Source of the DNA: a virus
Strand: one strand, 5' to 3'
DNA length: 33,306 nt
Virus record (IMG/VR): IMGVR_UViG_3300017917_001338
Coordinates: 1-33,306 of that record
The notes beneath the pieces were generated by a model, which searched no databases, was not told the DNA's origin, and saw only the letters and a list, made by a program, of their open reading frames with translations. Positions 8,543 to 15,834 of this stretch are shown in pieces (position 1 is the first letter of the stretch; every line of letters starts with the position of its first letter). Position numbers and translations under genes: made by a program.

Positions 8543-8782
8543 TTATTGCTTTAAGATTTTAATAACTTCTTCTCTATTCAAATACTCACCATTTTCATAT
8601 TCAGCCATATAATAATCCTGTATATCTAATCGTGGCATATTCTCCACCTCCTTAACTTTCTCCTCTAATGCGAGGGAGAGTTCTTTGAGCCACCAGTCGG
8701 CAATTTTATCAACTGTCCATAATGCATATTATTCCCATTCTCTCCATCGTTTTCTCAACTCTTTTTCTCGTTCTTGTGTCAT
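8543..8782 (-). pseudogene. 79-codon frame interrupted by an in-frame TAA
   Basis: From ATG 8782 the frame reads MTQEREKELRKRWREWE, then TAA (8729-8731), then YALWTVDKIADWWLKELSLA and on to a stop at 8543. The peptide on both sides of the stop reads as one helical, charged protein, so a single codon change from GAA or CAA to TAA is plausible. Alternatively the 17-codon piece is a leader and translation restarts at ATG 8638, which has a perfect AAGGAGG eight bases upstream and yields 31 residues starting MPRLDIQDYY. The family is not recognised. Confidence 0.55.
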
Positions 8783-8783
8783 G

Positions 8784-9413
8784 TTATTTTTTAATTAACA
8801 CCCAAAAATAGGTGTGAATTTTTCTAAGATGGCGTTGTTTTGTATTCGGATTTGTAACCTTGTTCGGTTTTACAAGTATCGCTAAATCTTTTGCGTAAAA
8901 TCCTAATTCCGTAGCCCAATTCATGACCATTACATGTGTCATTGTCGTTTTGCTATCAGTGTAGTCCTGACACTTAAAAACACATAGACCATTCTTACCC
9001 AACACTCTATGCGCCTCTTTAAGAATACCCTTGTAACAATTTTCTAATTCGGAGAAGTCCTTTAACATTGTGTGCGTCATAGCGGAATAATATCTCTTTT
9101 GAGATGCTCTATTCCCAATTAAGAATGGTGGGTCTAAAATAATACTTTGTATTGAGCCACTTTCGAGAGGTAGGTTTTTGGCATCAGCTTGTACTATCCA
9201 TTTCTCTTGCGGGTTTATGTCAAATACTAGCTTCGGCATATCTATTCCGTCTTTATAAAATTTCCCTTTGAAAAACATCGGGTCGCAGTCAAAGATTTTA
9301 CCTTGATTGTGTAATTCCATAATCGCACATAGTAAATAAACTTCATCATCAAAAACAGATTTGAAATGCTTTTTCCTTTCTTCGTTTATTGTTTTTTGTA
9401 TTTGTATTTCCAT
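8784..9413 (-). CDS. SAM-dependent DNA methyltransferase (N6-A/N4-C type)
   Basis: The 209-residue protein has a CDPMFFKGKFYKDGIDMPKL block followed by FDINPQ, ADAKNLPLESGSI and the catalytic IILDPPFLIG (DPPF motif IV of amino-methyltransferases). A helical region, then GKNGLCVFKCQD, completes a small Rossmann fold. This layout matches short orphan methyltransferases common in phages and lacks the usual FxGxG motif. It may protect phage DNA from restriction or mark it. The ATG at 9413 is chosen because it follows the upstream stop; the longer frame from 9497 would overlap the 104-aa gene. Target sequence is unknown. Confidence 0.85.
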   Translation of the reverse strand: MEIQIQKTINEERKKHFKSVFDDEVYLLCAIMELHNQGKIFDCDPMFFKGKFYKDGIDMPKLVFDINPQEKWIVQADAKNLPLESGSIQSIILDPPFLIGNRASQKRYYSAMTHTMLKDFSELENCYKGILKEAHRVLGKNGLCVFKCQDYTDSKTTMTHVMVMNWATELGFYAKDLAILVKPNKVTNPNTKQRHLRKIHTYFWVLIKK

Positions 9414-9414
9414 T

Positions 9415-9729
9415 TTATTTTTGTTTAAGTAAGTTGATAACTCTCTCTTTACAATTATCGAAGCCTTGCCGCGCAAACTCCGCATAATTACCGTCAATAT
9501 GTATTTCCATATTCTCTATCTCCGCAATCAGAAGCTCGACAATGGTGGGGATAGAGTCATTCGTATGCTCTCTGCATAGGTTATAGCCCCAATATATTAA
9601 GTCTGCGTCTGCATCGCTACTCGCTCGGCGACGAAATGCTGATTTTGTTTCTAAGTCTAAATTACTAAACCATTCTCTATGGTCGGCTTCCTTCGGCAAA
9701 CATTGTTCTATGATGGTGTGGAGGGTCAT
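9415..9729 (-). CDS. Hypothetical protein (104 aa)
   Basis: The family is not recognised. It is helical and acidic, with WFSNLDLETKSAFRRRA early and a C-terminal GNYAEFARQGFDNCKERVIN segment. It starts 5 bases after the zinc protein stop and ends just before the methyltransferase ATG, so it belongs to the same transcript. Confidence 0.7.
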   Translation of the reverse strand: MTLHTIIEQCLPKEADHREWFSNLDLETKSAFRRRASSDADADLIYWGYNLCREHTNDSIPTIVELLIAEIENMEIHIDGNYAEFARQGFDNCKERVINLLKQK

Positions 9730-9734
9730 TTGAG

Positions 9735-10112
9735 TTAAATTGATTTTAATGTTGATAAAACTATTTCTGCCTCGTCTATACTTCTAATATCTGCTGTGTG
9801 ATACTTTTTGCCAATTTTATTTCCGAGCAACCGATAAAGCACATTCCTATCATATCTTCCACTTTTCCACATTGGGTCAAGTATCGAGTGTATATCCATC
9901 CTCTTATTCTTTATTTCCTGCGTTGCGATAACCCCCAATGGCTTTGTGCGGTTAGTGGTTTTATGATGACAACCGACAAACAATTTGCAGGTGTCACATA
10001 TCCAAAAAGGTAATTTGTATAAATCAGGTCTATGTGGGTACACTTCTGAACCGTCTGTCAACCGAGCCTGTATGTCTTTTGTACAACCGCAGCAATATAT
10101 TTGCTTTTGCAT
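9735..10112 (-). CDS. DUF3268-like zinc-finger protein
   Basis: The protein starts MQKQIYCCGCTKDIQARLTD, with a Cys pair, then LPFWICDTCKLFVGCHHKT with a second Cys pair and His residues, then KPLGVIATQEIKNKRMDIHS and DPMWKSGRYDRN. This ordering (Cys pairs, VGCH, PLG, R..H..DPLW) is that of the DUF3268 zinc-finger-containing family found in phages and bacteria, whose role is unknown. The ATG at 10112 is used in place of an upstream TTG (10130) that would overlap the preceding gene further. Confidence 0.75.
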   Translation of the reverse strand: MQKQIYCCGCTKDIQARLTDGSEVYPHRPDLYKLPFWICDTCKLFVGCHHKTTNRTKPLGVIATQEIKNKRMDIHSILDPMWKSGRYDRNVLYRLLGNKIGKKYHTADIRSIDEAEIVLSTLKSI

Positions 10113-10113
10113 A

Positions 10114-10629
10114 TCAGCGTACCCCAGCAACCACCTTAAGGTTGTGGGATTGGTTAGCTATTAAGTCTAGGGCGAGTTCTTTTGATTTAAGATATGGAAT
10201 CACTATCATCTCCGCGTGGATTAGTGTGCTGGCGACTACAAACTTCTTTGTTTTATAATTATAACTAATAAAGAATTTCTCCCAATTATCATTCCAATCT
10301 ATATTTTCTAACGCCATATCAATCTCCGCAATATACTCATTTATCTCCGCAAGGGCGTTGATGTATGCGAGTTTTTCTTCGGCTTCTGTTTTGGTGCGGA
10401 AACAGTTATTTGTATTTACTAGTGTCTTAATCTTACCAGTTTCAGACTGTATGTTAATTCCTTCCGATAGACCATTCTGATTTACAATATTTCCGCAAGC
10501 TGTAACATAATAATATCTATCGCCACGGGACGGCTTCCATCTCTTACTCCCACAAAACTCCTTAACCAATTCATCATATCGGTCATCGGGGATTTGTATT
10601 GTTTTGTTTTCGATTTGTATTGATTTCAT
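10114..10629 (-). CDS. Hypothetical phage protein (171 aa)
   Basis: The central part has RWKPSRGDRYYYVTACGNIV and NCFRTKTEAEEKLAYINALA, wording common to phage proteins of unknown role (WKP..G..YYY...G with a later F.TK.EAE helix). The C-terminal half may bind DNA or form a small regulator; this is not clear from sequence. A good ATG follows the upstream gene by two bases. Confidence 0.7.
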   Translation of the reverse strand: MKSIQIENKTIQIPDDRYDELVKEFCGSKRWKPSRGDRYYYVTACGNIVNQNGLSEGINIQSETGKIKTLVNTNNCFRTKTEAEEKLAYINALAEINEYIAEIDMALENIDWNDNWEKFFISYNYKTKKFVVASTLIHAEMIVIPYLKSKELALDLIANQSHNLKVVAGVR

Positions 10630-10630
10630 G

Positions 10631-10771
10631 TTATTTTCTCTTTACTGTTAATTTCCAATTTATAAACAACGGTATTAACAACCACCAATAACTGTAATCT
10701 CGGTACTCAACGAGCCAAACGAATAAACCGAACCACAATATGTTTAATATAATTAATGCTAGGTATTTCAT
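10631..10771 (-). CDS. Small membrane protein (46 aa)
   Basis: MKYLALIILNILWFGLFVWL is a clear membrane span, followed by a short charged loop (VEYRDY) and a second span SYWWLLIPLFI, then a basic end. It resembles a two-span holin-like or superinfection-exclusion peptide, but it lies in the accessory block, not next to a hydrolase. Function unknown. Confidence 0.65.
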   Translation of the reverse strand: MKYLALIILNILWFGLFVWLVEYRDYSYWWLLIPLFINWKLTVKRK

Positions 10772-10776
10772 ATTAT

Positions 10777-10941
10777 TTAGTGGTTAATTGCAAGCCATAC
10801 AAGTGTTACATCGAATGCAAAAACAAACATAGCCATAAGTATTTTCGAGCGACTATATGTTTCTTTATTAAGGTAATGTGATAATGTGCTACCAAATCTT
10901 GCTCCTTGTATTACCAACCAAATTGTAAATGCGATGTTCAT
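10777..10941 (-). CDS. Small membrane protein (54 aa)
   Basis: The frame MNIAFTIWLVIQGARFGSTL has a hydrophobic start and the C-terminal half ILMAMFVFAFDVTLVWLAI is a second span. The start ATG overlaps the preceding TGA (ATGA), a coupling arrangement. Function unknown. Confidence 0.6.
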   Translation of the reverse strand: MNIAFTIWLVIQGARFGSTLSHYLNKETYSRSKILMAMFVFAFDVTLVWLAINH

Positions 10942-11084
10942 ATAATCTTAAATATTAACTTCGGAAATAATCTCTTTGCTTCTGATAATATATCTTCTTT
11001 ACTTCGTGCTACTGACTTTTGACCTGCTAGTGTGTATATATAGCCCCAACCGCAGGGGATTGCTGTTATGAGGTTGAGTTTCAT
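10938..11084 (-). CDS. Hypothetical small protein (48 aa)
   Basis: MKLNLITAIPCGWGYIYTLA is followed by a basic amphipathic helix (SKEDILSEAKRLFPKL). No family recognised. Coupled by overlap to the next gene and placed just after another short gene, in one transcript. Confidence 0.55.
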   Translation of the reverse strand: MKLNLITAIPCGWGYIYTLAGQKSVARSKEDILSEAKRLFPKLIFKII

Positions 11085-11085
11085 A

Positions 11086-11238
11086 TTATTTATCACACAT
11101 TATTTCAATTTCTCGTAACAAAAACTTTACCAATTCTTTTTTGAGCGATTTATCACCTATTTCTATCTTTTGAGTTTTAACTCCGCCACACTCATCTTCT
11201 TGTGTGATTACTACGCAATACTCTTTTGCTTTTGCCAT
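11086..11238 (-). CDS. Hypothetical small protein (50 aa)
   Basis: MAKAKEYCVVITQEDECGGV is followed by KTQKIEIGDKSLKKEL and a short helix. No family recognised. Its A-rich leader is nearly identical to that of the 59-aa gene upstream (see findings). Confidence 0.55.
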   Translation of the reverse strand: MAKAKEYCVVITQEDECGGVKTQKIEIGDKSLKKELVKFLLREIEIMCDK

Positions 11239-11251
11239 ATATTTTTATTCT

Positions 11252-11431
11252 TTATATGCTGTTAATCTCATCTTCTAACTCCTCAATTCTTTCCATATTG
11301 TATGTTTTATATCCCTCCGCACTGGCATAGCTTCCGTTTTCCTCCATTTCTTTTCTGTCTAAATCTGTTTCTTTTAATCGGTTGATTTCCAACTTTATGT
11401 CAATCAATCTTAATATTTGTTCTTTGTTCAT
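11252..11431 (-). CDS. Hypothetical small coiled-coil protein (59 aa)
   Basis: MNKEQILRLIDIKLEINRLK and a C-terminal NMERIEELEDEINSI give heptad-like helices. The ATG at 11431 is favoured over an upstream frame start at 11464 because it lies just past the preceding stop and has the shared A-rich leader. Function unknown. Confidence 0.6.
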   Translation of the reverse strand: MNKEQILRLIDIKLEINRLKETDLDRKEMEENGSYASAEGYKTYNMERIEELEDEINSI

Positions 11432-11435
11432 ATTT

Positions 11436-11600
11436 TTATTCTTTATATCTGTTAGTAACTTCACCTTTATATTCTGCTAGTAATTCTTTTGGCACAAGTT
11501 TCTTCAATGTGTGCTGTAACTGTCCGTGTTCATCTTCGAGGGTTACGATTTCAGATCCATCTTTACCTGTATCTATTCTCACAATTTTATTTTTATTCAT
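11436..11600 (-). CDS. Hypothetical small protein (54 aa)
   Basis: It reads MNKNKIVRIDTGKDGSEIVT and later LEDEHGQLQHTLKKLVPKEL. First gene after a promoter (-10 at 11635-11640); the 5' leader can form a six-pair hairpin TGTGAT/ATCACA. Function unknown. Confidence 0.6.
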   Translation of the reverse strand: MNKNKIVRIDTGKDGSEIVTLEDEHGQLQHTLKKLVPKELLAEYKGEVTNRYKE

Positions 11601-11634
11601 GTTTATACTTATGTGATATTTATATAATCACACT

Positions 11635-11640
11635 ATTATA
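11635..11640 (-). promoter_or_regulatory. -10 box (TATAAT) of the 8.4-11.6 kb small-gene transcript
   Basis: The hexamer sits in a palindromic TATTATAATA context that recurs at 14430, with close variants at 15835 and 17535. The predicted transcript starts near 11628, 28 bases before the ATG, and the leader has the TGTGAT/ATCACA hairpin. A -35 box is not clear. Confidence 0.45.
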
Positions 11641-11788
11641 ATAACATAAACTAGTACAATAATGCAAAGTTATCCACTTTTTTATAACCAATAGTCCGAC
11701 ACGGATAGTACGGGGATGCACACAAGTTCAACATGAATGAATTTGAATCCGTGCCGGGCTACCAGTTACAAAGTAACCGGTATTTAAT
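11641..11788 (-). other. Non-coding gap with two hairpins after the SSB gene
   Basis: On the minus strand ACCGGTTAC-TTT-GTAACTGGT (9 pairs, one G-U; about 11762-11782) is followed by CCGGCACGGAT paired with ATCCGTGTCGG (11 pairs, one G-U; about 11695-11757) with inner TTCAA/TTGAA. No U tract follows, so these are not ordinary terminators. They could be mRNA 3'-end structures or part of a small RNA. Confidence 0.5.
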
Positions 11789-12634
11789 TTAGAATGGGAT
11801 GTCTTCGGGATTTATTTCATCTTCTGGATAGTCGATTGGTTGGACATCGTCTTGTCCTGATGGAATCTCATCAACTCCTTCAGCAACAGGTGTTTTTCGC
11901 TTTTCAAACTTTTCTTTTCTTACTTTATCTTGTTCAGATAAGATGTCATGCATTTCAATTAAAGCACTATCTGCAATTTTTTGTGTAGTCTCATCAAGTC
12001 TAGTACCTTTAATAAAATTAATGCAGTAATAGGTTTTCTTGCTTTCCTCTTTAATTGCTTTAAGAATAGTTACATGATTTCTGAGGTGCTCATCGTTGGC
12101 ACGATCAAAAGATGCGACATAGGTATAAAATGTATGTACACCATCTTGCTTAGCTTCTGAGCCAAGAGATGCCCCTTTTATGCGTATTTTGACCTTCTGT
12201 GGGCTTTTTCCATCTTCTAATAGCAAACCATACACGATTTGAATTGTACGCAAATTAGGGTACTTTTCACGTAAATTACGGGCACTTGCGATTTCAGTCG
12301 CTTTGCTTTCAGATGTACCAAGTTCTACTACATCATCTGCAGTGTTGTGTTCATTGGTCCAACGAATAACCTTGTCTCCACTTCTCTCTTGCAGTACACG
12401 TCTGATTTTAAGAAACACTACTTTCACCTCTGATCCGAGTTTTACTTCTTCAGGCTTTTCATTTTTCTTTTGTTGAGAAGTTAGAGCTAGTCTAAAATAT
12501 CCACCTTGCGGTACATATTTACCGTTTACTTCCTTGATGTCTCCGTCACCATTGATAGAGAGAGTATCGAGTGTGAGTCTCTTGTTTGAATAATTTGATG
12601 CACCTGTCATTTCGTCTAAGTTTCTTGTTTCCAT
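11789..12634 (-). CDS. SSB-like single-stranded DNA-binding protein
   Basis: The 281-residue protein ends DDVQPIDYPEDEINPEDIPF, an acidic tail with the terminal DIPF of bacterial SSB proteins, which docks repair and replication partners. The body is mixed beta with FYTYVASFDRAND and KTYYCINFIKGTRLDETTQK, plausible as an OB-type fold, but no full family match can be made by eye. Together with the nuclease upstream it points to phage replication or recombination. The start is preceded by the A-rich AAACAAAAAACATGG. Confidence 0.65.
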   Translation of the reverse strand: METRNLDEMTGASNYSNKRLTLDTLSINGDGDIKEVNGKYVPQGGYFRLALTSQQKKNEKPEEVKLGSEVKVVFLKIRRVLQERSGDKVIRWTNEHNTADDVVELGTSESKATEIASARNLREKYPNLRTIQIVYGLLLEDGKSPQKVKIRIKGASLGSEAKQDGVHTFYTYVASFDRANDEHLRNHVTILKAIKEESKKTYYCINFIKGTRLDETTQKIADSALIEMHDILSEQDKVRKEKFEKRKTPVAEGVDEIPSGQDDVQPIDYPEDEINPEDIPF

Positions 12635-12643
12635 GTTTTTTGT

Positions 12644-12784
12644 TTAATTGTTTTTGTTTTGAATAAAAGTTTTAATACCACTAAATACTAACATCAATCC
12701 TAATAGCCACTCCGTATTGCTAACTCTTTCATTTGCTAATACAAGTATACCCAATACCATTTCGATTAATGCGATAGCTTTCAT
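12644..12784 (-). CDS. Small membrane protein (46 aa)
   Basis: Two hydrophobic segments, MKAIALIEMVLGILVLA and TEWLLGLMLVFSGIKTFI, joined by a short charged loop. Located between the exported Cys protein and the SSB-like gene, overlapping neither. Function unknown. Confidence 0.6.
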   Translation of the reverse strand: MKAIALIEMVLGILVLANERVSNTEWLLGLMLVFSGIKTFIQNKNN

Positions 12785-12785
12785 A

Positions 12786-13094
12786 TTACAAGCATTGATT
12801 GATTAGATCGGTTTGTACGCTTTTAGGTAATTCCATTGATTCACCTAATTCTATAATCCCGGCGACACCATACTTACTTTCAAGGTATGTGTACGCACAT
12901 GAACAGAAATCATACATTGCATAATCTCCATCAACACAACCTCCTACAAATTCTGTACGTGCGTAATCAATTGTCGTTTCTGTGTTTGTATCACTAGGAA
13001 CAACCGAATCATTGAAAATAGTATGTACAGTTGACCATACAACTACACCAACAACGATTGATATTGCTACCCACATTTTACTTTTCTCACTCAT
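12786..13094 (-). CDS. Membrane-anchored Cys-rich protein (102 aa)
   Basis: A short N-terminus (MSEKSK) precedes a span MWVAISIVVGVVVWSTV, then an outer domain with GGCVDGDYAMYDFCSCAYTY and a final NQCL. Four Cys could form disulphides outside the membrane. From memory, similar FC.CAY..L patterns occur in small exported proteins of uncultured Patescibacteria; I cannot verify this here. A surface role such as superinfection exclusion is a guess. ATG 13094 is used because the upstream extension is unlikely. Confidence 0.65.
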   Translation of the reverse strand: MSEKSKMWVAISIVVGVVVWSTVHTIFNDSVVPSDTNTETTIDYARTEFVGGCVDGDYAMYDFCSCAYTYLESKYGVAGIIELGESMELPKSVQTDLINQCL

Positions 13095-13152
13095 GTTTTT
13101 TGTATTATTTAATAAATGCAATTATTTATCCGAACTTTGCGAAACGGAGTTA

Positions 13153-13290
13153 TTATTTTGTAAAAATTATATACACCATAAATACTACAAACAATGTTAC
13201 AAGCACCACATCAACGCACTGTCGCATATACACTAATCGTTTTTCAAACATATACATCTTTCTATTACGCTCATTGAAAATGTTTTTCAT
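13153..13290 (-). CDS. Small membrane protein (45 aa)
   Basis: A charged N-terminus (MKNIFNERNRKMYMFEKR) is followed by one span, VDVVLVTLFVVFMVYIIF. The ATG overlaps the nuclease stop (ATGA). Function unknown. Confidence 0.6.
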   Translation of the reverse strand: MKNIFNERNRKMYMFEKRLVYMRQCVDVVLVTLFVVFMVYIIFTK

Positions 13291-14063
13291 TTGTTTTTAT
13301 TTTTTAATTTTTTCTCCCACTCAGGCTTTGCCTTGTTAATATATCTATACAACGTCAACGCTGCTAAAAATGATTCCTTGCAATCGTCAGTATTATATAC
13401 ATACTTAACCTTTCGTTTTGCCTCACCTTTTTTATTAAGATTCTTAGGTATGTTTATAACACAGTAACCCTTCAGATCATTGAGCTTACCAAGTTCTTCA
13501 AAGCAAATATGATACCCTGCCATTTGCAGATAGTTTGTTGAGAATATATCCTTCGCTGTCTTAATGTCACCGATATATTTCTTACCATCTTTTTCAAATA
13601 CAATATCAACCGTACCTGCATACCAATGCTTCTCAGAATAAATCTTTTGCTCAGAAAGTAAAAACTTTATGTTTTCAGTTTCAGACCATTCAATAAACTT
13701 CTCAACCATATTCTTAACCTGTGTGTTTTCATAGATAACAGGAAATGGTTTATTTTGCATTTTACTCTTAACATAATTTTCAATATGGCGGTGTACGATT
13801 TTACCAATATCACCTGCACTATCACGGTTTTTTGACCATGCAGTACGTGCTAGTTTTAATGTGTCCTTTGATACAAGTAACCCATTTGCATCTTTTGTCA
13901 TGTAGTTTTTCTCTACATAATCAATAGCCATATTTGCAGACCATCCAACTAATGCCGGCTTATCAATAACGCCAAGTATAGAAGTAACTCCAGTAAGGCG
14001 AACACCATTTAATTTGTAAATATGTCCTTCATCTGAAAACGTAAAATTATTTTTTGTATTCAT
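13287..14063 (-). CDS. PD-(D/E)XK exonuclease (RecB/Cas4-like)
   Basis: The 258-residue protein holds the nuclease motifs GDIGKIVHRHIENYV (His motif), WYAGTVDIVFEKDGKKYIGD (Asp) and DIKTAK (D.K), then NYLQMAGYHI (the Q..Y helix). This set is typical of phage RecB-like exonucleases used in recombination or DNA degradation. It overlaps the preceding small gene by 17 bases and lies with the SSB-like gene, suggesting an end-processing pair. Confidence 0.9.
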   Translation of the reverse strand: MNTKNNFTFSDEGHIYKLNGVRLTGVTSILGVIDKPALVGWSANMAIDYVEKNYMTKDANGLLVSKDTLKLARTAWSKNRDSAGDIGKIVHRHIENYVKSKMQNKPFPVIYENTQVKNMVEKFIEWSETENIKFLLSEQKIYSEKHWYAGTVDIVFEKDGKKYIGDIKTAKDIFSTNYLQMAGYHICFEELGKLNDLKGYCVINIPKNLNKKGEAKRKVKYVYNTDDCKESFLAALTLYRYINKAKPEWEKKLKNKNK

Positions 14064-14235
14064 GTCCGTTGATTAATTTATAAATTAGTTTTGATGTTCC
14101 TTTCGGATCGTATTGTTTTCCTGTGGCTTTTGTATAACTTTCAAGCAAACCAATTGGTACATTGTGTCCGTGTGATACATACCACTCCATCATTGAAACT
14201 AATTGTTGTATTTCTTTCTTAGTCATTCTTTTCAT
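14047..14235 (-). CDS. Hypothetical small protein (62 aa)
   Basis: MKRMTKKEIQQLVSMMEWYV then YTKATGKQYDPKGTSKLIYK. No family recognised. The start could be M1 (14235) or M4 (14226); both overlap the upstream gene. Overlap with the nuclease gene suggests co-translation. Confidence 0.55.
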   Translation of the reverse strand: MKRMTKKEIQQLVSMMEWYVSHGHNVPIGLLESYTKATGKQYDPKGTSKLIYKLINGHEYKK

Positions 14236-14398
14236 TTTCCATTACTTCGTCACGACCAATATGATAATCAATGTAGTTTTGAGCATCCCATTCAAACTCG
14301 AATCCGTGTAACATTTCTTCATTTTTATAGACAATAAATAACTTCTTATTTTTATCGTGTACTAATCTGTACACACCTTTTTTTAATAATTCATTCAT
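14219..14398 (-). CDS. Hypothetical small protein (59 aa)
   Basis: MNELLKKGVYRLVHDKNKKL then FIVYKNEEMLHGFEFEWDAQ. No family recognised. The ATG 14398 has the same 15-base context as the 173-aa gene (ACACAAACAACATGA). A hairpin TTGCA-GTA-TGCAA lies in its short leader. Confidence 0.55.
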   Translation of the reverse strand: MNELLKKGVYRLVHDKNKKLFIVYKNEEMLHGFEFEWDAQNYIDYHIGRDEVMENEKND

Positions 14399-14430
14399 GT
14401 TGTTTGTGTGTTGCATACTGCAATCACATT

Positions 14431-14436
14431 ATTATA
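14431..14436 (-). promoter_or_regulatory. -10 box (TATAAT) before the 11.8-14.4 kb genes
   Basis: Hexamer in the TATTATAATA palindrome. The predicted start is near 14424, about 26 bases before ATG 14398, with a TTGCA/TGCAA hairpin in the leader. The -35 box is unclear. Confidence 0.45.
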
Positions 14437-14458
14437 ATAGCATATTGTTAGTAATCTG

Positions 14459-14980
14459 TTAAGCAGTTATCCACTGTTGCTGACTGTGGTCACGCCGTAC
14501 AACGTTTTGAATAACACGAAACCCTGTTTGATTATATTTATCATCACCATAAAGACCTTTGAATATAATAGGGTCTGGGTGAATACGTGTCGGGTTTTCA
14601 GTAAAGAACTTAAGTTGTAATTCAGCAACCTGCTTCTTAAAGTCCATTGATTCATCTTCAAGTCTTTTACCTGTCATTGTGTAATGAAACAATTTCACAA
14701 ATCCAAAACGCAACGCCTTTTCTTTTGCTGTTAGTTTACGAATCTGTGCGTGCTCTTTTATATAATCACCTAAGTCTGTATTCTTCTTTGCTGAAACATC
14801 TGGTGAGTATTTTATACTACGAATATCCGAAACCATACCGTGCCACCCATTAATTTCAATTGGGTTGTTACGTTTCTTATCTCGTTGATAGTCTTGCCAT
14901 GCTGATAGCAAACGTGCACCCCTAGTATCTTCTACATCCATTATTTCTTGATCACCTTTCACTTTAATTAAGTATGTCAT
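14459..14980 (-). CDS. Hypothetical protein (173 aa)
   Basis: No family recognised. MDVEDTRGARLLSAWQDYQR then KKNTDLGDYIKEHAQIRKLT; largely helical and basic. Follows the initiator by 11 bases and precedes a promoter, so it is the last gene of the initiator transcript. It could be a replication accessory such as a helicase loader, but no motif supports that. Confidence 0.65.
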   Translation of the reverse strand: MTYLIKVKGDQEIMDVEDTRGARLLSAWQDYQRDKKRNNPIEINGWHGMVSDIRSIKYSPDVSAKKNTDLGDYIKEHAQIRKLTAKEKALRFGFVKLFHYTMTGKRLEDESMDFKKQVAELQLKFFTENPTRIHPDPIIFKGLYGDDKYNQTGFRVIQNVVRRDHSQQQWITA

Positions 14981-14991
14981 GTTGTTTGTGT

Positions 14992-15678
14992 TTAAATTAC
15001 AATAATCTCCATCCCCTTATCACTTTCTAGTTTCTTTTTAATCTTCACCCATTTCTCTTTTAATTCATATGGTGTTGTTACTTGTATCGGATACTCCATA
15101 TTTGCAATCGCCGGCAAGTCCTCCTTGATGACACGAACCACCTCATCGAAACCAAACTCTTTGATTAAGAAATCGCACGCTGAACGTTGGGTCTTGTTAC
15201 CATAGTAGGTTTTGCAAACGGGATTGATGCTTTCAAACATCTTTATTAGTGAGACAATCTGCGAGCTTTCTTGCTCGCCAATATTGTTAGTTTGTTTTAG
15301 TTCTAAATGAGTATAGTTCTCTATGTCGTTTTTGTCCCCACCCCTAGTGTCGTTTTTGTCCCCACCCTGGCGACATAATTCCACTACCCCATCATTTTCA
15401 ACAATTAAAACCTGATAAATGTTAGAGAGGTTCTTCTCACCTTTTTTCCTTATTTGTTTCGTCATCAAACCCTTTTCTATAATCCTTTCCATAGCACGAT
15501 CAACAGTCTTTATTGACATACCGCAGTCTTTTGCTAAACGACTTCTTGATGGAAAGCACCAACCCTCATCATTCACATAGCTACAAATCCACATAAACAC
15601 AGCTTGATCAGATGGTTGCAATCCTTTAATTGCCAACTTATTCGGTACTAATATGAAGTCTCCCTTTACATAATTCAT
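14992..15678 (-). CDS. HTH replication initiator-like protein
   Basis: Residues 20-95 form a winged helix: GLQPSDQAVFMWICSYVNDE, GWCFPSRSRLAKDCGMSIKT and VDRAMERIIEKGLM. This is the helix_turn_helix_36-type domain of phage O/DnaD-like initiators. A low-complexity linker holds two GGDKND units, encoded by two identical 20-bp repeats, and the C-terminal domain (KMFESINPVCKTYYGNKTQR) resembles the partner-binding end of such proteins. In lambda-like phages the origin lies inside the initiator gene, so the repeats may be iterons. It has a long structured leader. Confidence 0.75.
   Translation of the reverse strand: MNYVKGDFILVPNKLAIKGLQPSDQAVFMWICSYVNDEGWCFPSRSRLAKDCGMSIKTVDRAMERIIEKGLMTKQIRKKGEKNLSNIYQVLIVENDGVVELCRQGGDKNDTRGGDKNDIENYTHLELKQTNNIGEQESSQIVSLIKMFESINPVCKTYYGNKTQRSACDFLIKEFGFDEVVRVIKEDLPAIANMEYPIQVTTPYELKEKWVKIKKKLESDKGMEIIVI
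15324..15367. repeat. Two identical 20-bp direct repeats (candidate iterons)
   Basis: The plus-strand word TGTCGTTTTTGTCCCCACCC occurs at 15324-15343 and again at 15348-15367, period 24, in phase with codons (GGDKND twice). Origins of lambdoid and related phages often carry such iterons in the initiator gene. Only two copies are present, so a simple in-frame duplication is the alternative. Confidence 0.6.
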
Positions 15679-15694
15679 GTGTTTATAAATTAAA

Positions 15695-15773
15695 AGTCCT
15701 TTGATTAGAGGGCTGACATATAGGATGATACGATATCCTAATGGGCGTGAACCCTCCCTCTAATCAAAAGACT
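15695..15773 (-). promoter_or_regulatory. Long hairpin in the initiator 5' leader
   Basis: The arms 15756-15773 and 15695-15712 pair over 18 positions (one G-U). The loop holds a second perfect stem TAGGAT/ATCCTA (15721-15740). The 3' arm ends 17 bases before the initiator ATG, so folding could control translation or act as an attenuator (it is followed by a TTTTAATTTAT tract). A further stem CAGTAA/TTACTG lies upstream near 15803-15827. Confidence 0.6.
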
Positions 15774-15834
15774 CTTGATAATTTCGTATCTTAAACTACC
15801 AGTAACTTATAGTCAATTCATTACTGATACTATT

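Noticed and set aside
15324-15367. CRISPR array
   Set aside because: Only two repeats, four bases apart, coding in phase within the initiator gene.
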